NCBI GenBank assembly: GCA_022837595.1
Contig: JALHFX010000098.1
Span: forward strand, 1-7,410
Length of the DNA: 7,410 nucleotides
Source: Propionibacterium sp.
GTDB lineage: Bacteria > Actinomycetota > Actinomycetes > Propionibacteriales > Propionibacteriaceae
Direction of reading: 5' to 3'
Shown here piece after piece: positions 1 to 6,518 of the stretch. The stretch's first letter is position 1. Each line of letters opens with the position of its first letter. The notes under the pieces were generated by a model that was not told where the DNA came from, made no database searches, and saw only the letters and a program-made list of their open reading frames with translations. The position numbers were made by a program, and so were the translations under genes.

Positions 1-71
1 GCCTGCTGCCGCATCACCTGCAAGGTGTGATGATCGAGGGCACGGCCGTCGGAAGGTCGTTTGCATTTCAT
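1..71 (-). CDS. IS630-like transposase, N-terminal fragment cut by the window edge
   Basis: An ATG at 71 on the minus strand opens a frame that stays open to the window edge (23 full codons). The peptide includes SDGRALDHHTLQVMRQQ. This resembles the N-terminus of one IS630 transposase subgroup, in which a 'DGR-L-H-TL--MR--AV' segment precedes the helix-turn-helix domain. That family resemblance is from memory. The catalytic DDE domain would lie outside the window, so integrity cannot be judged. The gene begins 86 bases downstream of the amidohydrolase stop, on the same strand, so an insertion sequence probably borders or interrupts the 3' end of the catabolic operon. No terminal inverted repeat or TA duplication could be defined. 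A short unrelated ORF remains possible. Confidence 0.5.
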   Translation of the reverse strand, partial: MKCKRPSDGRALDHHTLQVMRQQ

Positions 72-97
72 GGGGCATATTATCGCTCACATGACAC

Positions 98-117
98 TAC
101 TTACGGGAACGTTAGTA
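98..117. repeat. Imperfect inverted repeat (hairpin) between transposase and operon
   Basis: TACTTACG (98-105) and CGTTAGTA (110-117) form an 8-base inverted repeat with one mismatch around a GGAA loop. It lies in the 86-base gap between the amidohydrolase stop and the putative transposase start. No T-run follows it on either strand, so it is not a convincing intrinsic terminator. It could be part of an insertion-sequence end or a weak hairpin at the end of the operon transcript. Confidence 0.3.
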
Positions 118-157
118 AATCCGTTTTTTGGCGGCCCAATCACACAGCTGCCGGGTA

Positions 158-1159
158 TCAAACTTCGTCGCGCCCGAGCCAGCGCAACGCATTGCGCCGC
201 ACCAGCATCTCGTTGTCCTGAGCGGAAAGGCCCAACTCGGTCAGCCGAGCAATCGGGTCTCGCTCCATGATCACGAAGGGATAGTCCGATCCGATCATGG
301 TCTGGCTGACGCCGAACAGCTGGATCTGGGTCCGCAGCAAGGTCTCGTTGTAGACCAGGCTATCGAAGTACAGCCGCCGCCCGAGATCGAAAGGACTCTC
401 GGCGACGCCCTCCCTCAGCGCCGGGAAAAGACTCCAGGCGTGGGCATAGCGAGCAAGCAGCGCTGGGAACGATCCGCCACCGTGGCTCAGCGCGATCCTC
501 AAACCGGGGTGGCGAGACAGCACGCCCCCCGTGATCAAGGACATGGCGGCGAGACCGGTTTCGCAGGGAAACGCAAGCACCTGCTCCAAGGCTGTGGGTC
601 CCACCAGCCGATCCATTCCACACGGCCGCAACGGATGCACGAAAATCGAGGCACCGAGTTGCTCCGCCGCCGCGAAGAAGGGCTCGAATTGCGATGCACC
701 GATGGGCAACCCGTTGACGTTGGTACCGATTTCAACGCCCTCCAGGCCCAAGACCTGGACTAAGTATTGAAGCTCGGCAATCGCCTGATCGACATCCTGC
801 AGCGGCACCGTACCCAGTCCAGAAAACCGACCGGGATGCTCCGCGACCAGCACAGCGATCGCTTCGTTCAGGTAGCGCGACAGCACGGCAGCGTCATCGG
901 CAGGCAACCAGTACGACAGCAGTTCCGGCATAGGCGACAAGACCTGGCGCTCGACCCCGGTCCCATCCATGTCGGCGAGGCGACACGCCCCATCCCAGCA
1001 TTGCGACGAGACGGTCCGGAAGTGCTTCCCGGCGATCGTCACATGCCGGTGACAGGCATCGGCGGGCGCCATGCCGGGCCACGGGACATCCGTCGCCTTT
1101 CCGCGATAGGGCGGAAAGCGCTCGGGGACGACGTGAGTGTGAATGTCGATGCCGCGCAC
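158..1159 (-). CDS. ACMSD-type amidohydrolase, probable ring-fission-product decarboxylase
   Basis: This 333-residue protein belongs to the amidohydrolase-2 family and closely resembles aminocarboxymuconate-semialdehyde decarboxylase (ACMSD). Visible metal ligands are H7 and H9 (DIHTH), H175 (FVHP) and D292 (GSDYPF). H226 in SHGGGS matches the catalytic/ligand histidine. R48 (KHFRTV) and R237 (LLAR) align with the two arginines that bind substrate carboxylate in Pseudomonas ACMSD (R51 and R239, from memory). CWD...R...MD at 54-65 is another shared motif. The start is GTG at 1159, preceded by GGAG at good spacing. The gene follows the hydrolase by 43 bases as the last operon gene. ACMSD removes the 3-carboxylate of a muconic semialdehyde analogue, which is the chemistry needed on the p-cumate ring-fission product. 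I infer it does the job of CmtD. A hydrolase role is less likely. Confidence 0.85.
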   Translation of the reverse strand: MRGIDIHTHVVPERFPPYRGKATDVPWPGMAPADACHRHVTIAGKHFRTVSSQCWDGACRLADMDGTGVERQVLSPMPELLSYWLPADDAAVLSRYLNEAIAVLVAEHPGRFSGLGTVPLQDVDQAIAELQYLVQVLGLEGVEIGTNVNGLPIGASQFEPFFAAAEQLGASIFVHPLRPCGMDRLVGPTALEQVLAFPCETGLAAMSLITGGVLSRHPGLRIALSHGGGSFPALLARYAHAWSLFPALREGVAESPFDLGRRLYFDSLVYNETLLRTQIQLFGVSQTMIGSDYPFVIMERDPIARLTELGLSAQDNEMLVRRNALRWLGRDEV

Positions 1160-1202
1160 CTTGTTTGTCTCCGCAGTCGAGCTCGATGTACGCCCGCCCC
1201 TC

Positions 1203-2084
1203 TTACAAGGGAACGCAGCCGCTAACCTTGCCCGTGCTGAAGAACTCGATCGCGACGCGATCGAACTCTTCCGGCACCTCGTACTGGGGCCAATGTGCAG
1301 AGTCGCCGTTCATCACGTAGACCTGGCTACCGGGGACCCGCTTGGCGGCTGCACGCGCGGCTTCCAAGTCATGAATCGGATTGTCGGCCGTCCACAGGAA
1401 AAGTGGCGCTGTCTTCATCTGCTCGAACGGGACGAGGAATTCGTCATGCCGATTGACTATCTTGTTGATGATCGGGGCCACCTGCTGGGTCTCCGGCATC
1501 AAGTAGATTCGCAGGCGAAGGGAGATCAGCTCGTCATTGACCAAGCTACGATTGTTCTCGTGCATCAGCCATTCGAGACGGGCACGCACTGAATCGCGGG
1601 TCGGGGTCGCCTGCACGTTGCGCTGATTCAATGCAATCAGATTGGCCAGATCCGCCTTGCCCTTTTCGGACACCACAGGGATGCCCCCGGCCGTGTTCAA
1701 CATCAGGCGCTTGACCCGGTTGGGGTACTTCACTGCGAAGAAGGCCGACACCCAACCGCCCAGCGACTCTCCCGAAAGGTGGGCGGACTCCAGGCCCAGC
1801 GCATCCATCAGCTCACCCAGCTGCTCTGCAAACAGGAGGGGGGTGTACTCGAGGACGGGCTTGTCCGAAAGGCCATGCCCCACGAAATCGAAGGCCACCA
1901 CATGGAACTGCTTGCCAAGGGAAATCAGGTTCTTCGCATAAGCCTCGAGATGTCCGTTGAGGCCGTGCATAAACAGAATCGTCTCTGGGTTCCCAACACC
2001 GGACTCCGCGATCCGGATCTTTCCGAAGCTCTTCGTCTCGACAAAGCGGATTTCAACGCCGAGCATATCCAGCCAAAGACTCAT
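1203..2084 (-). CDS. cmtE: Meta-cleavage-product alpha/beta hydrolase, CmtE-like
   Basis: This 293-residue alpha/beta-hydrolase has the size and layout of meta-cleavage-product (C-C bond) hydrolases. HGLNGH at 40-45 forms the oxyanion-hole region. The nucleophile elbow is SGESLGG with S107, the acid is D234 or D239 (WTADNPIHD), and the histidine is H264 (DSAHWP). A helical cap spans about 135-215. The likely reaction is hydrolysis of 2-hydroxy-6-oxo-7-methylocta-2,4-dienoate to isobutyrate and 2-hydroxypenta-2,4-dienoate. The enzyme class is clear, but the exact substrate is inferred from the neighbours. I chose ATG 2084, which follows a purine-rich GAGAGAAAGAA. The same frame extends upstream to 2153 but has no family-like sequence there. 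The gene lies 91 bases after the regulator and 43 bases before the amidohydrolase. Confidence 0.85.
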   Translation of the reverse strand: MSLWLDMLGVEIRFVETKSFGKIRIAESGVGNPETILFMHGLNGHLEAYAKNLISLGKQFHVVAFDFVGHGLSDKPVLEYTPLLFAEQLGELMDALGLESAHLSGESLGGWVSAFFAVKYPNRVKRLMLNTAGGIPVVSEKGKADLANLIALNQRNVQATPTRDSVRARLEWLMHENNRSLVNDELISLRLRIYLMPETQQVAPIINKIVNRHDEFLVPFEQMKTAPLFLWTADNPIHDLEAARAAAKRVPGSQVYVMNGDSAHWPQYEVPEEFDRVAIEFFSTGKVSGCVPL

Positions 2085-2175
2085 TTCTTTCTCTCTGTGT
2101 TCGTTTGAAGTATCGCGAGCTTCGCTGCGACCGCTGCTGTCACGGGCACACATCGCTCACCGGGGACACCGAAAA

Positions 2176-2787
2176 CTAGCGTTTCATCCTGGCGTACTGC
2201 TCACGCGCAATCTCAAGCGTCATATTCTTGACGTGCTCGAAGCGCTCCTTGTCCTGCTGCCACAGGCTGCGAACAGCAAGCCCCCGCATCGAGTTGAATA
2301 TCAGCCAGAGGAGATCTTCTGCGTCACTTCGGGAGAGTCCTCGGCTCATTAGAATGCCAACCCACATATCTTCCACGACGAAGCGGTTTTCCTTCGCAGT
2401 GCGCTGAATACCCTCGCGCAACTCGGGATCTCTATCGGCAGCCGCGAGCAAGTCGAGGCCAATAGAAAAATCCTCGCCAAGGAAGAACTCTGCCGCGTCA
2501 TCGAGCATTTGCATAATGACGTCGTCGTCCGGCTTCAACTGTGCAAGTCGAGCGCGGCTTCGCTCGGTAATCTGCTGATACAGCCAGGCAAAAGTCGCCA
2601 GGAGCAGATCCAATTTCGTCGGGAAATGGTGTGTCTGCCCCCCTCTTGAGAGGCCTGCAGCATCGGTTACATCAGCCACCCGAAAACCTGCGTACCCCTT
2701 CTCCCGTAGCACTGCCAGAGCGGCAGCCATCAGCCGCGCCCTCGTCTCACTCACCCGCTCTGCCTGTGTTCTTCTCTTCTGGCTCAT
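2176..2787 (-). CDS. cymR: CymR-type TetR-family repressor
   Basis: This 203-residue TetR-family repressor has an N-terminal helix-turn-helix at about 36-55 (ADVTDAAGLSRGGQTHHF) and a helical ligand domain after it. Compared with my memory of Pseudomonas putida F1 CymR (203 aa), long stretches match or nearly match: KRRTQAER at the start, LREKGYAGFR, HHFPTKL, QITERSRARLA, DDAAEFFL, RFVVEDMW, WLIFNS-RGLAVRSLWQ. CymR represses p-cymene and p-cumate operons and is released by p-cumate. Start ATG 2787 gives the family N-terminus MSQKRRTQ. ATG 2799 (MTVIMSQ) is an alternative, and neither has a strong ribosome binding site. It is embedded between the SDR and the hydrolase, 86 and 91 bases from them, so it is probably cotranscribed with the genes it represses. 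Two matching operators lie at 6493-6518 and 6738-6763. Confidence 0.9.
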   Translation of the reverse strand: MSQKRRTQAERVSETRARLMAAALAVLREKGYAGFRVADVTDAAGLSRGGQTHHFPTKLDLLLATFAWLYQQITERSRARLAQLKPDDDVIMQMLDDAAEFFLGEDFSIGLDLLAAADRDPELREGIQRTAKENRFVVEDMWVGILMSRGLSRSDAEDLLWLIFNSMRGLAVRSLWQQDKERFEHVKNMTLEIAREQYARMKR

Positions 2788-2873
2788 GATTACCGTCATT
2801 TCGTAGCAAACGTTGTCGCGATTGAATTCTGCTCGACACGCGTCGGAACGACGCTGCTGTGCCGAACAGGACA

Positions 2874-3641
2874 CTACAACATCGTACTGCCGCCGTTGAC
2901 ACTCAAGACCTGCCCGGTGATGAAAGAGGCATTCTTTCCAGCCAAGAAAAGCACTGCCGCCGCCACCTCATCGACCTCGCCGGGACGCCCCATCGGAATG
3001 ACGTCGATGACGTGCTTCGCGAAGGGAGGATCGATCTGTTGCACGCGCTCGAGGGCAGCGGTTCGGACCGCACACGGCGCCACGGTGTTGATCGTGACCC
3101 CACTCGTAGCGAATTCACGCGCAAGTCCTGTTGTCAGGCCATGCACGCCGCCCTTCGCTCCGTTGTAAGCGGCGTGCTGGAGCAGGCCGTTCCGGACCGA
3201 GTCAGCGCCCATATTGATGATCCGCCCGTACCCTTCCTTCAACATTGAAGGAAGAAAGGCCCTGCTGCACCAAATCACGGTCCACAAATTGCGGTCAATC
3301 GTGGCGCGCAAGGTCTCGGGCGTGTGTTCCAGAAAGGGCTTGATCACTCCCCCGCCCGCGTTATTCACCAGGATCGTGGCCGAACCGAAACTGGACTCCG
3401 TGATCGCCAGAAGCTCAGCGACCAACGACTCCTCAGACAGGTCACCGAAGAACGAGACCACCTCCGCGCCTTCGTTCTTGCCACGCACCTCCACTGCAGC
3501 ACGTGCGATCGGCTCTTCATGAAGGTCAGTCATTACCACCTTCGCACCCTCGGCTGCAAACGCGTGCGCGATCGCCAAGCCAATCCCGTGCGCTGCCCCG
3601 GTGACCACTGCCACCTGTCCGGCGAAGGCCCCGTTACTCAT
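2874..3641 (-). CDS. cmtB: SDR dehydrogenase, probable 2,3-dihydroxy-2,3-dihydro-p-cumate dehydrogenase (CmtB-like)
   Basis: This 255-residue classical short-chain dehydrogenase is NAD-dependent by appearance. TGAAHGIG (14-21) is the dinucleotide-binding glycine motif, and D39 (MTDLH) at the end of strand 2 favours NAD over NADP. NNAG is at 93-96, N118 is the structural catalytic Asn, and Y159/K163 form YNGAK. The usual catalytic Ser position (13 before Tyr) is Ala146, with Ser148 two residues on. The expected role is oxidation of the cis-dihydrodiol made by the Rieske dioxygenase back to the aromatic 2,3-dihydroxy acid. ATG 3641 is chosen because GAGGGTG lies just upstream. A GTG at 3647 is in frame but inside that site. 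The start overlaps the stop of the extradiol gene by 8 bases (ATGAGTAA), suggesting translational coupling. Confidence 0.8.
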   Translation of the reverse strand: MSNGAFAGQVAVVTGAAHGIGLAIAHAFAAEGAKVVMTDLHEEPIARAAVEVRGKNEGAEVVSFFGDLSEESLVAELLAITESSFGSATILVNNAGGGVIKPFLEHTPETLRATIDRNLWTVIWCSRAFLPSMLKEGYGRIINMGADSVRNGLLQHAAYNGAKGGVHGLTTGLAREFATSGVTINTVAPCAVRTAALERVQQIDPPFAKHVIDVIPMGRPGEVDEVAAAVLFLAGKNASFITGQVLSVNGGSTML

Positions 3642-4548
3642 CTGCACCCTCGATCATGCCGGTCTTTCCGAAGCGCTCATGTGGCATCGGTCCGCCCCAC
3701 ACGTCCATGGTGTTCGGATGCATCTCGAGCATGCGGGGCATACGCCCACCTTCTTCCTGGATCTCTTCCATTCCGAAGCTGAACTCCATCGTCATCCCAT
3801 CGGGATCTAGGAAGTACAGGAAAATGCTGGTCGAAGGCAGATGTCGCCCAGGGCCGAAAACGATCTGCACGCCCGCTTTCTGCATCCGCGCTGCCGCGGC
3901 ACCGACATCATCGATATCCGTCACCATGAAATTGACGTGATGCAGGTGATTGCGCGTGCTCGCCCCAAGCGCGAGACTGTGATGAAGCGGGTTCGGACGG
4001 CAGCGCATCCAGGAGAATTTCTCCTCGACAAAATCGGAGACGGCGAAGTTGAACTTCGTCGACAACGTTTCAACAGCCTCTTCATAGCGCTTCGTCCCGA
4101 TCACGATATGCCCGATACGCGCGATCTTGGTCAGTCGCGGGACGTACGGGATCGCCAGGTAGGTGATGCGATCGAAGAACTCGAACAGCAGACCCGAATT
4201 GGGCTCGCGCACGCGAAACGTCGGCCCCTGCTTGAGGAGTCGCGCTTCACTTTCATCGACCCAAGCAGGACTGAGTCCCACATCGGTCAGGTGCTTGAAT
4301 GCGTTCTGCAGATCTTCGGGAGAAGCCAATTTGTACGCAGCACGCTTGATCCCCGGCTCCTCACCCTGATAAAGAATCAGGTTATGGTGGTCCGCCGAAC
4401 AGCGCAGGAAGGCACACTCGCCAGTGACCTCGACGAGCTCCAACCCCATCAGTTCCGTGTAGAACGAAATCGACTTGGCAAGATCCGTCACCTGTAGCGC
4501 GGCGTAACCCAGCCTCTCGAACCGGAAGGGCAAGGCTGCTGGTTCCAT
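3634..4548 (-). CDS. cmtC: Type I extradiol ring-cleavage dioxygenase (CmtC-like)
   Basis: This 304-residue two-domain vicinal-oxygen-chelate enzyme has the typical length of type I extradiol dioxygenases. The second domain carries the Fe(II) ligands: H147 (RIGHIV), H203/H204 (HLHHVNF) and E255 (MTMEF). Second-sphere residues H190 (LHHS) and Y245 (LYFLDPDG) are also present. The segment from G234-R-H to E255 satisfies the PROSITE extradiol signature (G-x-H ... L-Y-x2-D-P-x-G-x3-E). In this pathway it would cleave 2,3-dihydroxy-p-cumate at the 3,4 bond. That substrate is inferred from the CymR-type regulator and gene neighbours; catechol-type substrates cannot be excluded from sequence. ATG 4548 follows GGAG at nine bases. 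It sits 68 bases after the small dioxygenase subunit gene and overlaps the SDR start. Confidence 0.85.
   Translation of the reverse strand: MEPAALPFRFERLGYAALQVTDLAKSISFYTELMGLELVEVTGECAFLRCSADHHNLILYQGEEPGIKRAAYKLASPEDLQNAFKHLTDVGLSPAWVDESEARLLKQGPTFRVREPNSGLLFEFFDRITYLAIPYVPRLTKIARIGHIVIGTKRYEEAVETLSTKFNFAVSDFVEEKFSWMRCRPNPLHHSLALGASTRNHLHHVNFMVTDIDDVGAAAARMQKAGVQIVFGPGRHLPSTSIFLYFLDPDGMTMEFSFGMEEIQEEGGRMPRMLEMHPNTMDVWGGPMPHERFGKTGMIEGADE
3645..3651 (-). promoter_or_regulatory. Ribosome binding site fixing the SDR start
   Basis: On the minus strand GAGGGTG lies three bases before ATG 3641 and inside the end of the extradiol gene. It supports the ATG at 3641 over the in-frame GTG at 3647, which would fall within the site. 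Confidence 0.55.
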
Positions 4549-4587
4549 GAATAGATGCTCCAGTTTCTCAATGGTTGTTTGGAATCA

Positions 4588-4605
4588 GGGGGCACCTGAC
4601 CCCCC
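4588..4605 (-). repeat. G/C-rich hairpin between dioxygenase small subunit and extradiol genes
   Basis: GGGGG (4588-4592) and CCCCC within 4600-4605 can pair around a seven-base loop in the 68-base gap between the two genes. An overlapping alternative, TCAGG/CCTGA (4586-4590 with 4595-4599), would be mutually exclusive. No T-run follows on the minus strand, so I do not call it a terminator. It could be an mRNA processing or stability element that sets different expression of the two cistrons. Confidence 0.35.
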
Positions 4606-4616
4606 GTTCATCTCAT

Positions 4617-5096
4617 TTAGAGCAGGATGCTGACGCGCCCCTGGGGACGGAGCGAATCCAGCTCAAGAATCGAGCGCTTTTTGCGGATCCTCAATCCATC
4701 CGGGGTCTCGCGCAGCAGATACTCGTACGAGCCCACATAGATGTCCGTGTTACCCCACTTGGTTCGATAGACGGCGAATGCCGCACGTACTCTCAAATCA
4801 CCATTCTCCGAGCCCATCAGGCGGACATTCGTCACCAGATGCCGCGTCTTCGATCGGGGGTACTCGGACCACATCGTCTTCTTGTTCAAACGCACCACCC
4901 GCTCTTCGAGACGGAAACGGTCGTCGGCGATGTAAAAGAGACTCGTCGTGGGGTCTGCATCGCCAGGAAGATCCGCCGACGGAACCTCGTACTCGGCATC
5001 TTCCGTATAGAGCGCCAGCCAGTCCTTCAATTTCCATGCATCGAGAAGGTCGGCCTCGAGATAGAGCAGATCTTCAACTTCACTACGTGTTGTCAT
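4617..5096 (-). CDS. cmtAc: Rieske ring-hydroxylating dioxygenase small (beta) subunit
   Basis: This 159-residue protein has the SnoaL/NTF2-like fold signature of ring-hydroxylating dioxygenase beta subunits. Features are an acidic N-terminal helix (EVEDLLYLEADLLDAW), the early WLALYTEDAEYEVP strand, central ERVVRLN, SKTRHLVTNVRL, and the C-terminal RIRKKRSILELDSL segment typical of the family. It has no cofactor of its own and stabilises the alpha3-beta3 oxygenase. ATG 5096 is preceded by a full AAGGAG at 5104-5109, which decides the start over the longer in-frame extension to 5135. It begins 22 bases after the stop of the large subunit gene, consistent with a stoichiometric pair. Assignment to p-cumate 2,3-dioxygenase rests on the operon context. 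Confidence 0.85.
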   Translation of the reverse strand: MTTRSEVEDLLYLEADLLDAWKLKDWLALYTEDAEYEVPSADLPGDADPTTSLFYIADDRFRLEERVVRLNKKTMWSEYPRSKTRHLVTNVRLMGSENGDLRVRAAFAVYRTKWGNTDIYVGSYEYLLRETPDGLRIRKKRSILELDSLRPQGRVSILL

Positions 5097-5103
5097 CGCA
5101 ATA

Positions 5104-5109
5104 CTCCTT
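5104..5109 (-). promoter_or_regulatory. Strong Shine-Dalgarno for the dioxygenase small subunit
   Basis: AAGGAG on the minus strand, seven bases before ATG 5096, lies in the 22-base gap after the large subunit gene and settles the start codon. Confidence 0.65.
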
Positions 5110-5118
5110 GGTCGTACC

Positions 5119-6396
5119 TTATTTGCACACAGCACTCACGCGCCGGTTCCACTCCTTCCAGAAGGAACGCATCTGAATCTCATCGTCGTATTGAGGATCA
5201 AGACCCATCCCCTTGGAGATGTCATTCCAGCCGACCCCGATCTCCTTGGAGTTCTGATAACCGGCCTGGCAGGACTCCAAGGCCTCAACGTCATCCGGCG
5301 TGGCAAAACCACCAGGCCCAAGGAATTCGAGGAAGTTATTGAGGCGATATTTACGCGCCCATTCGGATTCGTTCTTCGGCGCAAGCGCCCAGCCGGTGAC
5401 ATGCATCAGGTCAGGCTTGAGCGGATAGAATGTGCGTACGGTCAGCGACATGATGTCGTTCACGACCAGATTCGGAAAAATCAGGATATTGCGGTTCTTG
5501 AACGCTATCCGATCAGCCTTCTCCTTGCCGTGGCGCGCTACCTGTTCGGCGTGGATGCGATCCATCTCCTTCTTGCCTTCTTCTCCCCAAATGGGAATCC
5601 AGTTGGCAATCGGACGCCCCCAAGGAGCGGTGCATTCGACGACAGCATGGCCATTGCCCAACTCGCGTCCGACGCCGCGCAACGCAACGTCATTACCCAT
5701 CACGTGCGTTTTGGCGACGTAGTCGAGGTAAGTAGCATGGGTCGTCGCGGCGTGATAGCCGTCGATGCTGTTCTCCACCAACAACTTCCAGTTCGCGCGG
5801 ATCGAGTATTCCTGCATGCCGCTGACAACCACCATGCCCGCCTCGGACTGATCGGCCACCAGATCGAGGTATTCGCGCGCGTTACCCAGGTACTCCTCGA
5901 TTGAACAGGCAGCCGGGTCGAAGTTGATGAAGCAGAAACCGCGATAGTTCGCAAACCTCGGTACCCTGACGAGATTGCCTCTCGCCTGCTCTTCGAAGTT
6001 CGCGGTGTAACGCTCCTTGCCGGGCTGACTCTTCAGCTTGCCGTCTGCGCCAAAGATCCAGCCGTGATAGAAGCACTGGAAGTGCTTGGCGTTGCCATGC
6101 TTCTCACGGCATACCTCGGCACCACGGTGCGGACACACGTTGAAGAACACATTCAACGCGCCGCTCGTATCGCGGTTGAAGACGAGGTTACGACCGGCAA
6201 TGTTGCGCCGGACGAAATCACCATTCTTGGCGACCTCGGACTCATGGCCCACATAGAGCCAGCACTTGTTGAAGACAGCCTCGTACTCGGCCTTGAAGAC
6301 AGCGTCCTCAGTAAATGCGGTACGCGCGACACGGAACAGGCCTTGCGCCTGATCTTCCGAAACAAACCCCGTCACAGTTTCCACAGACTCCTCCAT
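5119..6396 (-). CDS. cmtAb: Rieske ring-hydroxylating dioxygenase large (alpha) subunit, probable p-cumate 2,3-dioxygenase
   Basis: This 425-residue oxygenase subunit has a complete N-terminal Rieske domain: C88-P-H90 and C108-F-Y-H111, a CxH-x17-CxxH spacing that binds the 2Fe-2S cluster. The catalytic domain carries the mononuclear iron facial triad in ENSIDGYHAATTH, with bridging D212, ligands H215 and H220, and D368 or D369 as the third ligand (TPDDVEALE). The reaction is NAD(P)H-dependent cis-dihydroxylation of an aromatic ring; p-cumate is inferred from the CymR-type regulator. It is the first gene of the operon, with a leader of about 116 bases. ATG 6396 gives MEESVETVTGF, but no good ribosome binding site precedes it. 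GTG 6432 is an in-frame alternative adding 12 residues. The ferredoxin and reductase partners are not in the window. Confidence 0.88.
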   Translation of the reverse strand: MEESVETVTGFVSEDQAQGLFRVARTAFTEDAVFKAEYEAVFNKCWLYVGHESEVAKNGDFVRRNIAGRNLVFNRDTSGALNVFFNVCPHRGAEVCREKHGNAKHFQCFYHGWIFGADGKLKSQPGKERYTANFEEQARGNLVRVPRFANYRGFCFINFDPAACSIEEYLGNAREYLDLVADQSEAGMVVVSGMQEYSIRANWKLLVENSIDGYHAATTHATYLDYVAKTHVMGNDVALRGVGRELGNGHAVVECTAPWGRPIANWIPIWGEEGKKEMDRIHAEQVARHGKEKADRIAFKNRNILIFPNLVVNDIMSLTVRTFYPLKPDLMHVTGWALAPKNESEWARKYRLNNFLEFLGPGGFATPDDVEALESCQAGYQNSKEIGVGWNDISKGMGLDPQYDDEIQMRSFWKEWNRRVSAVCK

Positions 6397-6492
6397 TCTT
6401 GGTAACAACGATCTCTCTCGGGGACCGAACACCTTCGAGCGCGGCCTTGAAACACCCTGTAGCTCACCTGCTGCAGCTTTCGGGCTTCACTT

Positions 6493-6518
6493 ACTTACCG
6501 ACCGTCCTGTCGGTTTGC
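6493..6518. promoter_or_regulatory. CymR-like operator 1, overlapping the operon transcription start
   Basis: This is a 26-base imperfect palindrome: left half ACTTACCGAC, six-base spacer CGTCCT, right half GTCGGTTTGC. The inner ACCGAC/GTCGGT arms are perfect. The half-length and six-base spacer match the known CymR (cumate) operator, whose right half I recall as GTCTGTTTGT. It directly abuts the -10 box at 6519-6524 and covers the predicted start near 6512, a position where bound repressor would block the operon promoter. Confidence 0.7.

Noticed and set aside
128..763. Long plus-strand open frame opposite the amidohydrolase
   Set aside because: It is antisense to a gene with clear catalytic motifs, lacks a ribosome binding site and has no recognisable domain.
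2834..2845. Partial palindrome CGACACGCGTCG upstream of the regulator as a third operator
   Set aside because: Its sequence and spacing do not match the CymR-type operators, and no promoter is visible next to it.
4588..4605. Intrinsic terminator between the small subunit and extradiol genes
   Set aside because: The hairpin is not followed by a T-run on the minus strand and the downstream genes continue the same pathway.
6430..6432. GTG at 6432 as start of the dioxygenase large subunit
   Set aside because: The added 12 residues have no family-like sequence and no ribosome binding site precedes it; ATG 6396 gives a typical length, though its own site is weak too.
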